Origin: a virus
IMG/VR virus record: IMGVR_UViG_3300005613_000135
Coordinates: 1 to 42,293 of that record
DNA length: 42,293 nt
Strand: one strand, 5' to 3'
The notes under the pieces were generated by a model. It was not told where the DNA came from and searched no databases. It was given only the letters and a program-made list of their open reading frames with translations. The position numbers were made by a program, and so were the translations under genes. Below, piece by piece: positions 31,738-39,192 of the stretch. The number at the start of each line of letters is the position of its first letter. The stretch's first letter is position 1.

Positions 31738-31895
31738 TGACAAGTATTCAAAGATCAAAACAAGTATTAAATCGTTGCATAACGGAAGCTAAGGGCTATC
31801 TAGAGTTAGCTAAAATTGCTGAAGCATGTGGTAGATCCAGTTACGTTTTGCAGCAAAGAGCAATGGAAGCTATACAACACTTTGGGATGATATAA
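31737..31895 (+). CDS. Helical small protein, copy 1 (52 aa)
   Basis: TAATG overlap start. The product (MTSIQRSKQVLNRCITEAKG followed by YLELAKIAEAC and VLQQRA) is a close paralogue of the 69-residue gene at 32022, but it ends earlier. Its tail runs into remnants of another duplicated gene, so it may be a truncated copy. Confidence 0.6.
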   Translation: MTSIQRSKQVLNRCITEAKGYLELAKIAEACGRSSYVLQQRAMEAIQHFGMI

Positions 31896-31939
31896 ATTAT
31901 AACACCTATTGGAAACACAGAAAAGGAGATAAGACATAA
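31886..31939 (+). pseudogene. Fragment of a second copy of the 30882 gene
   Basis: In the frame ending with TAA at 31937-31939 the sequence encodes NYNTYWKHRKGDKT, matching YNTYWYYKEGRD at the end of the 30882 product. It is followed, as there, by the TM mini-protein start. Only the C-terminal codons remain and there is no start, so this marks the edge of a duplicated block. Confidence 0.6.
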
Positions 31940-32022
31940 TGGCTACACTAAAAATAATTGTAATAGTTGTAATTTGTATTATTGTATACGATTGGATAGA
32001 CAAGCTTAAAGAGGAGGATTAA
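31939..32022 (+). CDS. Single-TM mini-protein, copy 2 (27 aa)
   Basis: MATLKIIVIVVICIIVYDWI followed by a charged tail. It aligns over its length with the copy at 31149. SD AAGGAG lies upstream, and the stop overlaps the next ATG (TAATG). Possibly a membrane-inserting peptide. Confidence 0.55.
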   Translation: MATLKIIVIVVICIIVYDWIDKLKEED

Positions 32023-32231
32023 TGGTAAGTGTTCAAAGATCCCACCAAGTTTTAAACCGTTGTGTTGAAGAAGCTATTGGCTATTTAGAGCTAGCCAAGA
32101 TGGCAGAGGCATGTGGTAAATCCGGTAGGGTACTACAGCAGAGGGCAATAGACTCTATTCAAAGGTGGAGTAGGGACGATGCTTTAGTAGATGCAGCTTA
32201 TAGGGAATGGCTTAAACGAGAGCAGTTATGA
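32022..32231 (+). CDS. Helical small protein, copy 2
   Basis: 69 residues (MVSVQRSHQVLNRCVEEAIG followed by YLELAKMAEAC, VLQQRA). It shares most positions with copy 1 at 31737 and has a longer C-terminus. SD is GAGGAGG. Function unknown. Confidence 0.65.
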   Translation: MVSVQRSHQVLNRCVEEAIGYLELAKMAEACGKSGRVLQQRAIDSIQRWSRDDALVDAAYREWLKREQL

Positions 32232-32287
32232 ACAAAATAAAAATGATAGAAGGTGGGAAATGGGAGGCTCAGTATTCTTATAAGTGA
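32228..32287 (+). CDS. Very small ORF (19 aa)
   Basis: ATGA overlap with the previous stop. Product MNKIKMIEGGKWEAQYSYK. It resembles the start of a hairpin domain cut short, so it may be a leader peptide or a gene remnant. Weak call. Confidence 0.25.
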   Translation: MNKIKMIEGGKWEAQYSYK

Positions 32288-32302
32288 GGATCTATACATT
32301 CT

Positions 32303-32518
32303 ATGGAAGGAAATATTGAGATAAAACAGGAAATGGATATGGGTGATGTTTATGGAGTAGTATTGTTTGGAAGGGTCATAGTAGTAGCCACAATATTATT
32401 TATGTATTTTGATGGTTTAGATTATTATGAATGGAAGAGCACTGATAGGTTTGAGCCTACTATTAAGGATGAGATTCTTAGAGGGAGTAGGAGCCTTATT
32501 TTCAAAGTAGAAAAATGA
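32303..32518 (+). CDS. Hypothetical protein
   Basis: 71 residues. One moderately hydrophobic stretch (GVVLFGRVIVVATILFMYF, about 15-33) could be a membrane segment or buried strands. No SD stronger than GGA near 32288. The stop overlaps the next ATG (ATGA). Confidence 0.5.
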   Translation: MEGNIEIKQEMDMGDVYGVVLFGRVIVVATILFMYFDGLDYYEWKSTDRFEPTIKDEILRGSRSLIFKVEK

Positions 32519-32607
32519 CAATAGAAACTTTTATATTTATATCTACGATTGTTGTAGTAAGTGTCTTTCTAATAGTACTTAGATGGTTACAGGATCATGC
32601 AGACTGA
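32515..32607 (+). CDS. Single-TM mini-protein (30 aa)
   Basis: MTIETFIFISTIVVVSVFLI followed by VLRWLQDHAD: one strong membrane helix with a charged tail. It is similar in design, not in sequence, to the mini-proteins at 31149 and 31939. The 3' end overlaps the next gene by 11 nt. Confidence 0.5.
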   Translation: MTIETFIFISTIVVVSVFLIVLRWLQDHAD

Positions 32608-32812
32608 ATTAGAACAACTAAAAGAAATAGCAGAAAGACTTTCTGATTATGATGCTCAAATGATTGCTATGAGTGATTGTAATAAATCTAGAGCAGTACA
32701 TGGTTCTATCTATTCGGTATACGCCCAGCAGCATTATGAAAAAGCTACTCAATCTTTATATAAAGCCATTGAACTAGTAAGAGAATATTATACTACTATT
32801 AAAGAAAGATAG
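32597..32812 (+). CDS. Helical small protein, tandem copy 1
   Basis: 71 residues starting MQTELEQLKEIAERLSDYD; the next gene starts MKTELEQLKEIVNKLIEYD. Both end with helices of the A-x-x-L-(V/A)RxY type. A tandem duplication. Function unknown. Confidence 0.65.
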   Translation: MQTELEQLKEIAERLSDYDAQMIAMSDCNKSRAVHGSIYSVYAQQHYEKATQSLYKAIELVREYYTTIKER

Positions 32813-32821
32813 GTTTGTAAC

Positions 32822-33025
32822 ATGAAGACTGAATTAGAGCAGTTGAAAGAGATAGTAAATAAATTAATCGAATACGATGACCATAATATTTCAGCAGATC
32901 AGTTTTGGCGGGATGGTGAAATAGACACAACTTGCTATGATGAAGCATATGATTTTCAAAAGTTAGCAGAGGAATGTTTAGTAGAAGCTGTACTATTGGC
33001 AAGAAAGTATTGTAGAAATAAATGA
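32822..33025 (+). CDS. Helical small protein, tandem copy 2
   Basis: 67 residues, paralogue of the preceding gene, with a different middle (DQFWRDGEIDTTCYDEA). Its stop overlaps the start of the polymerase-domain gene (ATGA), so translation of the polymerase may be coupled to this small protein. Confidence 0.65.
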   Translation: MKTELEQLKEIVNKLIEYDDHNISADQFWRDGEIDTTCYDEAYDFQKLAEECLVEAVLLARKYCRNK

Positions 33026-34398
33026 CAGCTACACTTAAAGACGCATACAAGTTGTTGCATGATGGCACGTTAGCACTAGCTAATGTAGAACATAACGGTA
33101 TGCGTATAGACACTAAGAAATTAGATAAGACAATAGACAATGTAAATAAAGAGATAGAGAAGAGGGAAACTAAACTTAAAGACACTAAAGTTTGGAAAAA
33201 GTGGAAAGACAGATACAAAGACAAAGCAAATATTGATAGCCGTTTCCAGCTTGGAATAGTATTTTTCCAAGACATGGGATTTGAAACTGACGCTAGGACA
33301 GAGACAGGTAGACCCAAAACAGATGAAGAAACACTGTCTAAAGTCAACCATCCATTTGCTAAAACTTATTTAGGTTTACAGAAATTAAAAAAGCTTGCTT
33401 CTACTTATCTTAAAGGGATACGTAAAGAAGTCTGCAATGGTTTTCTTCATCCAGCGTTTAACTTAAATCTTGTAAAAACTTTTCGCGGAAGTAGCTCAGG
33501 ACCGAATTTTCAGAACATTCCCATTAGAGATAAATCTATAGGAAGACTTATCCGTTCTTGTTTTATCCCTAGAGAAGATCACATACTTGTAGAGTTAGAT
33601 TACGGGCAATTAGAGGTACGTATTGCTGCTTGTTACAACAAAGACCCTGTACTTATTGAATACATTAATGACCCTACTAAAGACATGCACAGGGACATGG
33701 CAGCAGAATGCTACATGCTAACACAAGAGCAAGTATCTAAAACTGCTAGATTCTGTGCAAAGAATCAATTTGTTTTCCCACAATTCTATGGATCTTATTA
33801 CATAGATTGTTCTAGAAATCTATGGAATGCAATAGATACAGACAATCTAGAAACTGCTGATGGTGTTTCTCTAAAAGAACATCTTAGATCGAAAGGTATC
33901 AAGAAACTAGGGAATTGTAATCCTTCTATATCTCCAGCAGATGGTACTTTTGAAAGACATATCATGGAGGTAGAGCAGGACTTTTGGGGTTTACGATTCC
34001 AAGTTTATGATGAATGGAAAAAGGAATGGTGGGCTAAATATCAAGAGACTGGTACGTTTAAGATGCTCACTGGTTTTGAAGTTAAAGGAGTTTACAGACG
34101 CAATGAAGTAATTAATAGTCCCGTACAAGGTACAGCGTTTCACATTTTACTATGGTCTTTAATTCAGTTAAATAACTGGTTAGTAAATCATAACAAGAAA
34201 ACTAAACTGATAGGACAAATACATGATTCGATTTTAGCTGACGTTCATAAGTCGGAATTAAAAGGATTTCTGAAACTCGCGAAACGTATAATGACTGTAG
34301 AGGTTCGGAAACATTGGGATTGGATCATTGTTCCTTTGGAAGTAGAGGCTGAGGCTTCTAACGTTAATTGGTTTGAAAAACAGGAGATAGAAATATGA
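33022..34398 (+). CDS. Family A DNA polymerase, polymerase domain (second half of split gene)
   Basis: 458 residues. It starts at AYKLLHDGTLALANVEHNGM, which is where family A polymerases leave the exonuclease domain. Motif A is LVELDYGQLEVRIA (about residues 188-201). Motif B is ARFCAKNQFVFPQFYGSYY (about 241-260), keeping R, K and YG. Motif C is IGQIHDSI with catalytic D402 followed by Ser403 where most PolA have Glu. No exonuclease domain is present; it lies in the 27141 gene. No strong SD precedes the ATG, so coupling to the upstream gene is likely. The two halves may assemble, with the clamp, into one replicase. Confidence 0.9.
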   Translation: MTATLKDAYKLLHDGTLALANVEHNGMRIDTKKLDKTIDNVNKEIEKRETKLKDTKVWKKWKDRYKDKANIDSRFQLGIVFFQDMGFETDARTETGRPKTDEETLSKVNHPFAKTYLGLQKLKKLASTYLKGIRKEVCNGFLHPAFNLNLVKTFRGSSSGPNFQNIPIRDKSIGRLIRSCFIPREDHILVELDYGQLEVRIAACYNKDPVLIEYINDPTKDMHRDMAAECYMLTQEQVSKTARFCAKNQFVFPQFYGSYYIDCSRNLWNAIDTDNLETADGVSLKEHLRSKGIKKLGNCNPSISPADGTFERHIMEVEQDFWGLRFQVYDEWKKEWWAKYQETGTFKMLTGFEVKGVYRRNEVINSPVQGTAFHILLWSLIQLNNWLVNHNKKTKLIGQIHDSILADVHKSELKGFLKLAKRIMTVEVRKHWDWIIVPLEVEAEASNVNWFEKQEIEI

Positions 34399-34601
34399 GT
34401 TCTTGCGAGGGTTGTAAGTTTTGGTCGTCACTTAATTATTCTACTCAAGGTGATATACCATTCAGATGTATTTGTTTGAATGAGGAATCGGAACATCATG
34501 GTAAGCTGTTTTATGAAGGTTGTGACAAAAAAGAATATGGTGATGCCATAGATAGAGTACCGGACAAAACAAATATAGGTGGCAACGATTATCAGATTTA
34601 G
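34395..34601 (+). CDS. Small Cys-containing protein
   Basis: 68 residues with CEGC near the N-terminus and C-x-C and C in the middle, spaced like a zinc knuckle. The rest is polar. ATGA overlap with the polymerase. Function unknown. Confidence 0.6.
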   Translation: MSSCEGCKFWSSLNYSTQGDIPFRCICLNEESEHHGKLFYEGCDKKEYGDAIDRVPDKTNIGGNDYQI

Positions 34602-34609
34602 GAGTTATA

Positions 34610-34783
34610 ATGAGTACAGGTAAGATAACTCATTGGGATGAATGCTGGAAAGTTCATCACGATTGTGCTGTTAGAAAAATAGAAGATTTAGAAAAGGAAT
34701 TGACAAAAGCTAGAAATAAAATAGACGAGTTGAATTTTGAAATAGATAGATTGGAAGAAGAAAATTGTGGAGATGATTTATGA
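34610..34783 (+). CDS. Small coiled-coil protein (57 aa)
   Basis: ATG at 34610 behind AGGAG (34600-34604). An N-terminal HWDECWKVHHDCAV segment with Cys/His is followed by a ~33-residue coiled coil (heptads of Leu/Ile with Glu/Lys). The stop overlaps the MazG start (ATGA). Confidence 0.6.
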   Translation: MSTGKITHWDECWKVHHDCAVRKIEDLEKELTKARNKIDELNFEIDRLEEENCGDDL

Positions 34784-35136
34784 GTGATTATCTGTCTTTA
34801 AATGAAATACAGAATCAAATATCTATATGGTCTAGAAAGAATTTTGATACTCAGGTAAGTAAAGTTTGTCCTAATCTTGTACTAGATTCTCTAGCTCCTT
34901 TACTGGGGATAGTAGAAGAAGTGGGAGAGCTGTGTCATGCTACTCTTAAACACCATCAGGGAATTAGAGGTTATGATAATTTAGAGTATTATAGGAATCA
35001 GAGGGATGACGCTGTAGGTGATATAATGGTATATCTTTGTGACTACGCTTCTAGAGAGGGTATAGATCTACAGCAAGTGCTTAACGACGTATGGAAGCAT
35101 GAGGTTTCTAAAAGAGATTGGACTAATGGTAAGTGA
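34780..35136 (+). CDS. MazG-like nucleotide pyrophosphohydrolase
   Basis: 118 residues. LLGIVEEVGELCHATLKHHQ (ExxE...E metal-binding helix) and DDAVGDIMVYLCDYA (ExxD-type second helix, here DDAVGD) are the MazG fold signatures. Such enzymes hydrolyse dNTPs or non-canonical NTPs; phage versions have been linked to ppGpp or dUTP control. It lies among replication genes, consistent with nucleotide-pool cleaning. Confidence 0.8.
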   Translation: MSDYLSLNEIQNQISIWSRKNFDTQVSKVCPNLVLDSLAPLLGIVEEVGELCHATLKHHQGIRGYDNLEYYRNQRDDAVGDIMVYLCDYASREGIDLQQVLNDVWKHEVSKRDWTNGK

Positions 35137-35554
35137 GACGGATACTAGGTACGAAATAGGTCAGAATGTTTCGGTGCATGCTACTGTCCGATTTGTTCGT
35201 AGAGGAATGAAAAGAGTCTTAATTCATACCAAATGTGATCCCTTTGTAGCTAAAATAGTAGGAGCAACTAAAAAGCAGATAGGTGTATATAAGACATCAG
35301 GGGACAATTGGGATGCTTATGAAGAATGGTTTGAACAAACTAATCAGCTTTTTGTATGGAAGGTAATAAGGGGATATTTTAATAAGTCTTTATTTGTTTT
35401 TCCCAACGATTTGAAACCAATTGAATATGACTACGAATTTCCTTGGTTATGGAAGGTGCCTACTATATGGTCTTGTAAAGACAGAGAAGCATTAAGAAAA
35501 GATGTAAAGACTTGGAAAAGAGATAGTGTAGGAAGGTTTCTAAAGCAATTTTAG
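35126..35554 (+). CDS. Hypothetical protein
   Basis: 142 residues from the ATG at 35126; another ATG at 35099 lies deeper in the MazG gene. It has a beta-rich first half (IGQNVSVHATVRFVRRGMKR) and Trp-rich second half (FPWLWKVPTIW). No family recognised. Confidence 0.6.
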   Translation: MVSETDTRYEIGQNVSVHATVRFVRRGMKRVLIHTKCDPFVAKIVGATKKQIGVYKTSGDNWDAYEEWFEQTNQLFVWKVIRGYFNKSLFVFPNDLKPIEYDYEFPWLWKVPTIWSCKDREALRKDVKTWKRDSVGRFLKQF

Positions 35555-35567
35555 AAAGGAATTTAAA

Positions 35568-35735
35568 TTGGCTTGGCATTTACGTAATGTAGTTCATACT
35601 TGTCAAGGGTGTGGTAAGAGAGCTTCTCATCAGTTATATAATACACGTAACGCTCCCTGTGGTTATTATTGTAAAAGGTGTGGGAAAAGAATAGTAAAAG
35701 AAAATAATAAGCGGGATGGTCTTGTTTACAAATGA
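35568..35735 (+). CDS. Zinc-ribbon mini-protein (55 aa)
   Basis: TTG start with AAGGA 9 nt upstream. TCQGCGKR and YYCKRCGKR give a CxxC...CxxC zinc ribbon with an intervening Cys and basic surroundings. The stop overlaps the clamp-loader ATG (ATGA). Clamp-loader ATPases normally carry a zinc module, which the neighbour lacks. Confidence 0.6.
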   Translation: MAWHLRNVVHTCQGCGKRASHQLYNTRNAPCGYYCKRCGKRIVKENNKRDGLVYK

Positions 35736-36655
35736 CGGAACTTTACAAAAAATATCGTCCGAAAGTTTTATCTGATGTAGTTGGTCAAGCTACAGCAATA
35801 AAGCCATTAGAAAAGTTAATTGATAAGGAAGAAATACCTCATGCACTTTTACTGACTGGTCCATCCGGTGTAGGTAAGACTACAACAGCTAGAATCTTAG
35901 CTGATAAATTGGGCTGCACTGGTTTTGATTTAGTAGAATTGAATGCCGCTTCTTTCAGGGGTATAGACACTATAAGAGAAATAGAAGAGGAATGTTCTTT
36001 AGGTGCTTGGTTAGGAAAGAACAGGGTTTGGATTATTGAGGAAGCCCACCAGATTACTTCCCAAGGACAGCAATCTTTTCTTAAATTACTAGAAGATACA
36101 CCAGACCATGCTTACTTTATACTGACTACTACAGAACCTCAGAAACTATTAAAGACAATTAGGACTAGGACAACCGAGTTAAAATTCAAACTGTTATCTG
36201 ATAAGGATATTAGAGAAGTCTTGTACAGAGTTGCTGCTGAAGAAGGAACAGCTGTCTTTGAAGAAGTAATTGAAAGAATAACAAATGTATCTGATGGTAG
36301 TGCTAGAAAAGCTTTGGTAATATTGAATCAAATTGCTGTATTGGATGATGAAGATGAACAGTTAGACGCTATTCAATCTGGTATGTCAGAGACATCAGCT
36401 ATTGATCTTGCTAGGGCTTTACTTGATTATAAATCCAACTGGTCTAAAGTGTCTTCAATTATCAAATCAATTAAAGATGAACCAGAGACAGTGAGGTATA
36501 CCGTACTGGCTTACAACGCAAATGTAGCTATAGGTAATGCAAAGTTAGCTCCTAAAGCTATAAGGATTATAGACTGGTTTATGGAATCGTTTCAATACAC
36601 GGGGAAAGCAGGTTTAGTTAGTGCTTGTTATAATATACTAAAAGGAAAGAATTAA
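35732..36655 (+). CDS. Clamp-loader ATPase (DnaX/gp44-like)
   Basis: 307 residues. An RFC/DnaX-type start YKKYRPKVLSDVVGQ leads to Walker A GPSGVGKT (43-50), Walker B-like WIIEEAH (100-106) and sensor 1 LTTTEPQKLL. RTRTTELKF fits the SRC-like region. GSARKALVILNQ is sensor 2. It loads the sliding clamp at 25614 using ATP. It lacks the zinc-binding Cys of bacterial DnaX and is short, as in phages. Confidence 0.88.
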   Translation: MTELYKKYRPKVLSDVVGQATAIKPLEKLIDKEEIPHALLLTGPSGVGKTTTARILADKLGCTGFDLVELNAASFRGIDTIREIEEECSLGAWLGKNRVWIIEEAHQITSQGQQSFLKLLEDTPDHAYFILTTTEPQKLLKTIRTRTTELKFKLLSDKDIREVLYRVAAEEGTAVFEEVIERITNVSDGSARKALVILNQIAVLDDEDEQLDAIQSGMSETSAIDLARALLDYKSNWSKVSSIIKSIKDEPETVRYTVLAYNANVAIGNAKLAPKAIRIIDWFMESFQYTGKAGLVSACYNILKGKN

Positions 36656-36658
36656 GAA

Positions 36659-36949
36659 ATGGGAACTACAGTATCCAAAAGTTTAACTGGTTCTTCTGTG
36701 CATAAAAGTAGAGGAACTGAAGTAGAAAAGCAAGTAGAGGGAGAACTGTTAGAAATGGAAGTAGCCGATAATATGGGTGTAGTTACTTACGAATTGAGTA
36801 GGACTATCAATTTAGGTAACTATGAAAGTGTTAAGGTGGGAGTAAGTCTTTCTTTTCCTTGTAAAGTAGGACAGGAAAGTAATGTATATGAGGACGTTAA
36901 GAAATTTGTGACTGAAAAAGTAGAAGAGGAGGGGGACAGGTGGAAGTAA
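36659..36949 (+). CDS. Conserved-looking small replication-block protein
   Basis: 96 residues. The central beta segment VVTYELSRTINLGNYESVKV then GVSLSFPC is a pattern I associate with small proteins in phage replication modules, without known function. The N-terminus is polar and the C-terminus helical. It overlaps the next gene by 10 nt. Confidence 0.6.
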   Translation: MGTTVSKSLTGSSVHKSRGTEVEKQVEGELLEMEVADNMGVVTYELSRTINLGNYESVKVGVSLSFPCKVGQESNVYEDVKKFVTEKVEEEGDRWK

Positions 36950-37449
36950 GTTTAGATACATTGAACGTAGCAGAATTAAAAATAAATAAACATATAGATA
37001 AATTTAAATTAGATGAGGAGTGGGAAAGACAACCAGATTTAGTAGATGATGCTGGTAATTACGTTACAGCAGCTAGAAAAGAAAGAGACATAGCTAAGTC
37101 TAGATTAGAACTAGTAAAAGCTGACCTGTATCAGAAAATTACTAAAGACCCAGCAGAGTACGGATTATCTAAAACGACAGAGAAAGCTATTGATTCCACT
37201 ATAATTCTACAAGCTGATTATATGGTTGCAACTAAGGCAGTAATTGAAACTAATTATCTTTTAGGATTATTAGAGTCATACTTAAATTCATTGGGAGATA
37301 AACGTAAGTCAATGGAAGCGTTAATGAAGTTTTACGAATTTAGTTACTATGCTAAACCTACTGGGGCTTCAGAACATGCTCAGGAGCAAATGGAAAAGAG
37401 GAAGTCTCGTAGGTTAGCCATGAAAAATAGAAGGTCAACCGATGATTGA
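36940..37449 (+). CDS. UvsY-like helical protein (tentative recombination mediator)
   Basis: 169 residues from a GTG with SD GAGGAGG. The protein is almost all helix. A regular helical middle (residues 45-140, KERDIAKSRLELVKADLYQK ... TEKAIDS ... YLNSLGDKRKSMEALM) is followed by a basic tail. The layout resembles T4 UvsY, which loads the RecA-like recombinase onto SSB-coated DNA, and the gene lies just before the SSB and near RecA. Sequence identity to UvsY is not claimed. Confidence 0.45.
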   Translation: MEVSLDTLNVAELKINKHIDKFKLDEEWERQPDLVDDAGNYVTAARKERDIAKSRLELVKADLYQKITKDPAEYGLSKTTEKAIDSTIILQADYMVATKAVIETNYLLGLLESYLNSLGDKRKSMEALMKFYEFSYYAKPTGASEHAQEQMEKRKSRRLAMKNRRSTDD

Positions 37450-37582
37450 TCTGACTTTAGTTTGCATGGTACTACTTTGCTTGATTGGTTTTCCATTTTT
37501 GGTTTACACTAGCGTAAAGCTAGCTACTTATGCTTTTTTTAATGCGAGAAAACTGTTTCACGAAACTGAGGAAAAGAAATGA
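37442..37582 (+). CDS. Small membrane protein (46 aa)
   Basis: The ATG is inside the previous gene's end and the TGA overlaps the next ATG. One or two hydrophobic stretches (about residues 3-22, then 25-33) and a charged C-terminus. Function unknown. Confidence 0.55.
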   Translation: MIDLTLVCMVLLCLIGFPFLVYTSVKLATYAFFNARKLFHETEEKK

Positions 37583-38634
37583 AAAAGAGACTATCTGCCA
37601 GGAAAAGAGCTGTAACACATAAAACAGGAATGCAGAACACCTGTTTGGATTTACCTGATGGTTTAGAACTGTTTGAGTTAAGCAGAGAAGAGATTAAGCG
37701 TATTGATATTATTCCTTTTATTCTTACTAGGAATAATGAATATGGATACGATGAAGGGGATGCTTACTTTGAGCATACTTACTTTAGACACCAAGGCATT
37801 GGTCCTAACAATCTAAGATACGTCTGTCCTGCTAGGACTTTAGGAAAGCCTTGTCCTATCTGTGAGCACATTGCAGAGCTTAGGAAAGATCCTGATGCCG
37901 ATCAGGACGTGATTTCTGCTTTGTATCCCAAAGAGAGACAGTTGTTTAACATCATTGATTTGGATGATAAGGAAAAAGACATTCAGATTTGGGATGTGAG
38001 TTTCCATTTGTTTGGTAAACGATTGGATGCTGAGGTTAAGAATGCTGATGAAGATGAGGACTTTCAGTATTTTGCCGATCCTGAAGATGGTTACACATTA
38101 AAGATAGGAGTAGTGCAAAAGGCACTTGGCACAAATAAATATTATGAAGTGGAAACAATTGGGTTCAAGGCAAGGAAAGAACCATACGATGAGTCAATTG
38201 TTAAGAAAGCTTTTCAATTAGACAATATGCTTATCATTCCTTCCTATGATGAATTGAAAGCTATTTTCTTGCAAGAGCCTGACAAGGAAGATAACGATGA
38301 CGATGATGGTTTTGAGGAAAAGCCTGTAAGAAAGACTAGGAGACCTGCAAGGAAGCCTGAAGAGGAGGAAGATGAAGAACCAAAAAAGACTACAAAGAAA
38401 GAAATCACTACTGAGTCTGGTTTGAAAGTAGGAGATAATGTAAAATACGAGGGAGAGATTTGTACTATTGTAAAGATTAGTGGTGATGGAACGTCACTGA
38501 CTTTAGAAGATATGGATGATAATATTTACAAAGCAGTGGCAGATGATGAAGTTACTGCAATCAAAAAGAAGTCCAAGTCAAAGTCTAAGAAGGAGGATGA
38601 TGAGGACTGGGACGATTGGGATGAGGATGATTAG
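37579..38634 (+). CDS. gp32-like single-stranded DNA-binding protein
   Basis: 351 residues. RHQGIGPNNLRYVCPARTLG followed by KPCPICEHI (Cys83, Cys92, Cys95, probably with a His) is the zinc-containing OB-fold of T4 gp32-type SSBs. Residues about 235-280 are acidic/basic linker. About 285-325 form a small barrel (GLKVGDNVKYEGEICTIVKI). The C-terminus is strongly acidic (DEDWDDWDEDD), the protein-interaction tail of SSBs. AAG and GAG codons are enriched, consistent with high expression. The extra barrel between core and tail is unusual. Confidence 0.88.
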   Translation: MKKRLSARKRAVTHKTGMQNTCLDLPDGLELFELSREEIKRIDIIPFILTRNNEYGYDEGDAYFEHTYFRHQGIGPNNLRYVCPARTLGKPCPICEHIAELRKDPDADQDVISALYPKERQLFNIIDLDDKEKDIQIWDVSFHLFGKRLDAEVKNADEDEDFQYFADPEDGYTLKIGVVQKALGTNKYYEVETIGFKARKEPYDESIVKKAFQLDNMLIIPSYDELKAIFLQEPDKEDNDDDDGFEEKPVRKTRRPARKPEEEEDEEPKKTTKKEITTESGLKVGDNVKYEGEICTIVKISGDGTSLTLEDMDDNIYKAVADDEVTAIKKKSKSKSKKEDDEDWDDWDEDD

Positions 38635-38659
38635 TTTCTAGTAAAGAAAGGTTAAACAA

Positions 38660-38869
38660 ATGTCTAGAGAAGAATTATATTTGTATGCTGTATTAAAGCA
38701 GCCTACAGATGAGGAGAAAAAGAAGGGGGTTCGTGCTGAGTTAGTGCATGGGCCTGGTCATATGGTGGCTAGGAATGAGCAGGAAGTTATTTTAAGTGTA
38801 AGTAGGGCTTTGTCAGAAGATGTATTGAAGTTTGCAGACCGCTTGGAGGTAGCGGTGCGTCCCTTTTGA
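38660..38869 (+). CDS. Hypothetical protein with possible +1 frameshift extension
   Basis: 69 residues; SD AAAGG. Strand-rich ending in DRLEVAVRPF, then TGA. The stop context is CCC TTT TGA T. A +1 slip of TTT on the four-T run would bypass the TGA and continue 36 codons to a TAA at 38976-38978 (DVTKSVSNSSASLL...KRKATYNKLS). The extension may instead be chance or a separate short ORF. Confidence 0.6.
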   Translation: MSREELYLYAVLKQPTDEEKKKGVRAELVHGPGHMVARNEQEVILSVSRALSEDVLKFADRLEVAVRPF

Positions 38870-39000
38870 TGTAACAAAAAGTGTATCAAATTCATCCGCT
38901 AGTTTGCTTGCAAGTGTTTCTTCTATGAGTAGTAAAGCTATAGAGAAACGTAAGGCTACATACAATAAATTGAGTTAATTTTTCAGAAAGGTAATTAGTT

Positions 39001-39192
39001 ATGAGTTATACGTATACATTTAAGTATAATATAGGTGATACGATTACAACAGTACTTGGTGATGTGGGTGTAATTAGGACAGCAACGGTTGGAAGAGGAA
39101 ATTATATTGGTTATTATGTTATGTTTAAGGAAGGGAGAAGTAATTATGTAGAGGAGGAAGATATTGAAACTGTAAAATCTAGACTTGATTAG
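39001..39192 (+). CDS. Small SH3-like hypothetical protein
   Basis: 63 residues with SD AAAGG. FKYNIGDTITTVLGDVGVIR and YYVMFKEGRSNYVEEEDI give the strand pattern of a small barrel, like phage SH3/KOW-type accessory proteins. It is followed by the structured leader of the RecA gene. Confidence 0.6.
   Translation: MSYTYTFKYNIGDTITTVLGDVGVIRTATVGRGNYIGYYVMFKEGRSNYVEEEDIETVKSRLD

Noticed and set aside
28335-33021. Group I intron or intein splitting the polymerase
   Set aside because: The gap holds many independent genes with their own SDs. The second half has its own ATG coupled to a neighbour, and no intein motifs or intron core were seen. Two separate proteins explain it better, though RNA-seq would settle it.
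32799-33347. 182-codon open frame on the minus strand
   Set aside because: It lies antisense to the polymerase gene start and a small protein gene, is Leu/Ser/Phe-rich as expected for a shadow frame, and has no SD or motif.
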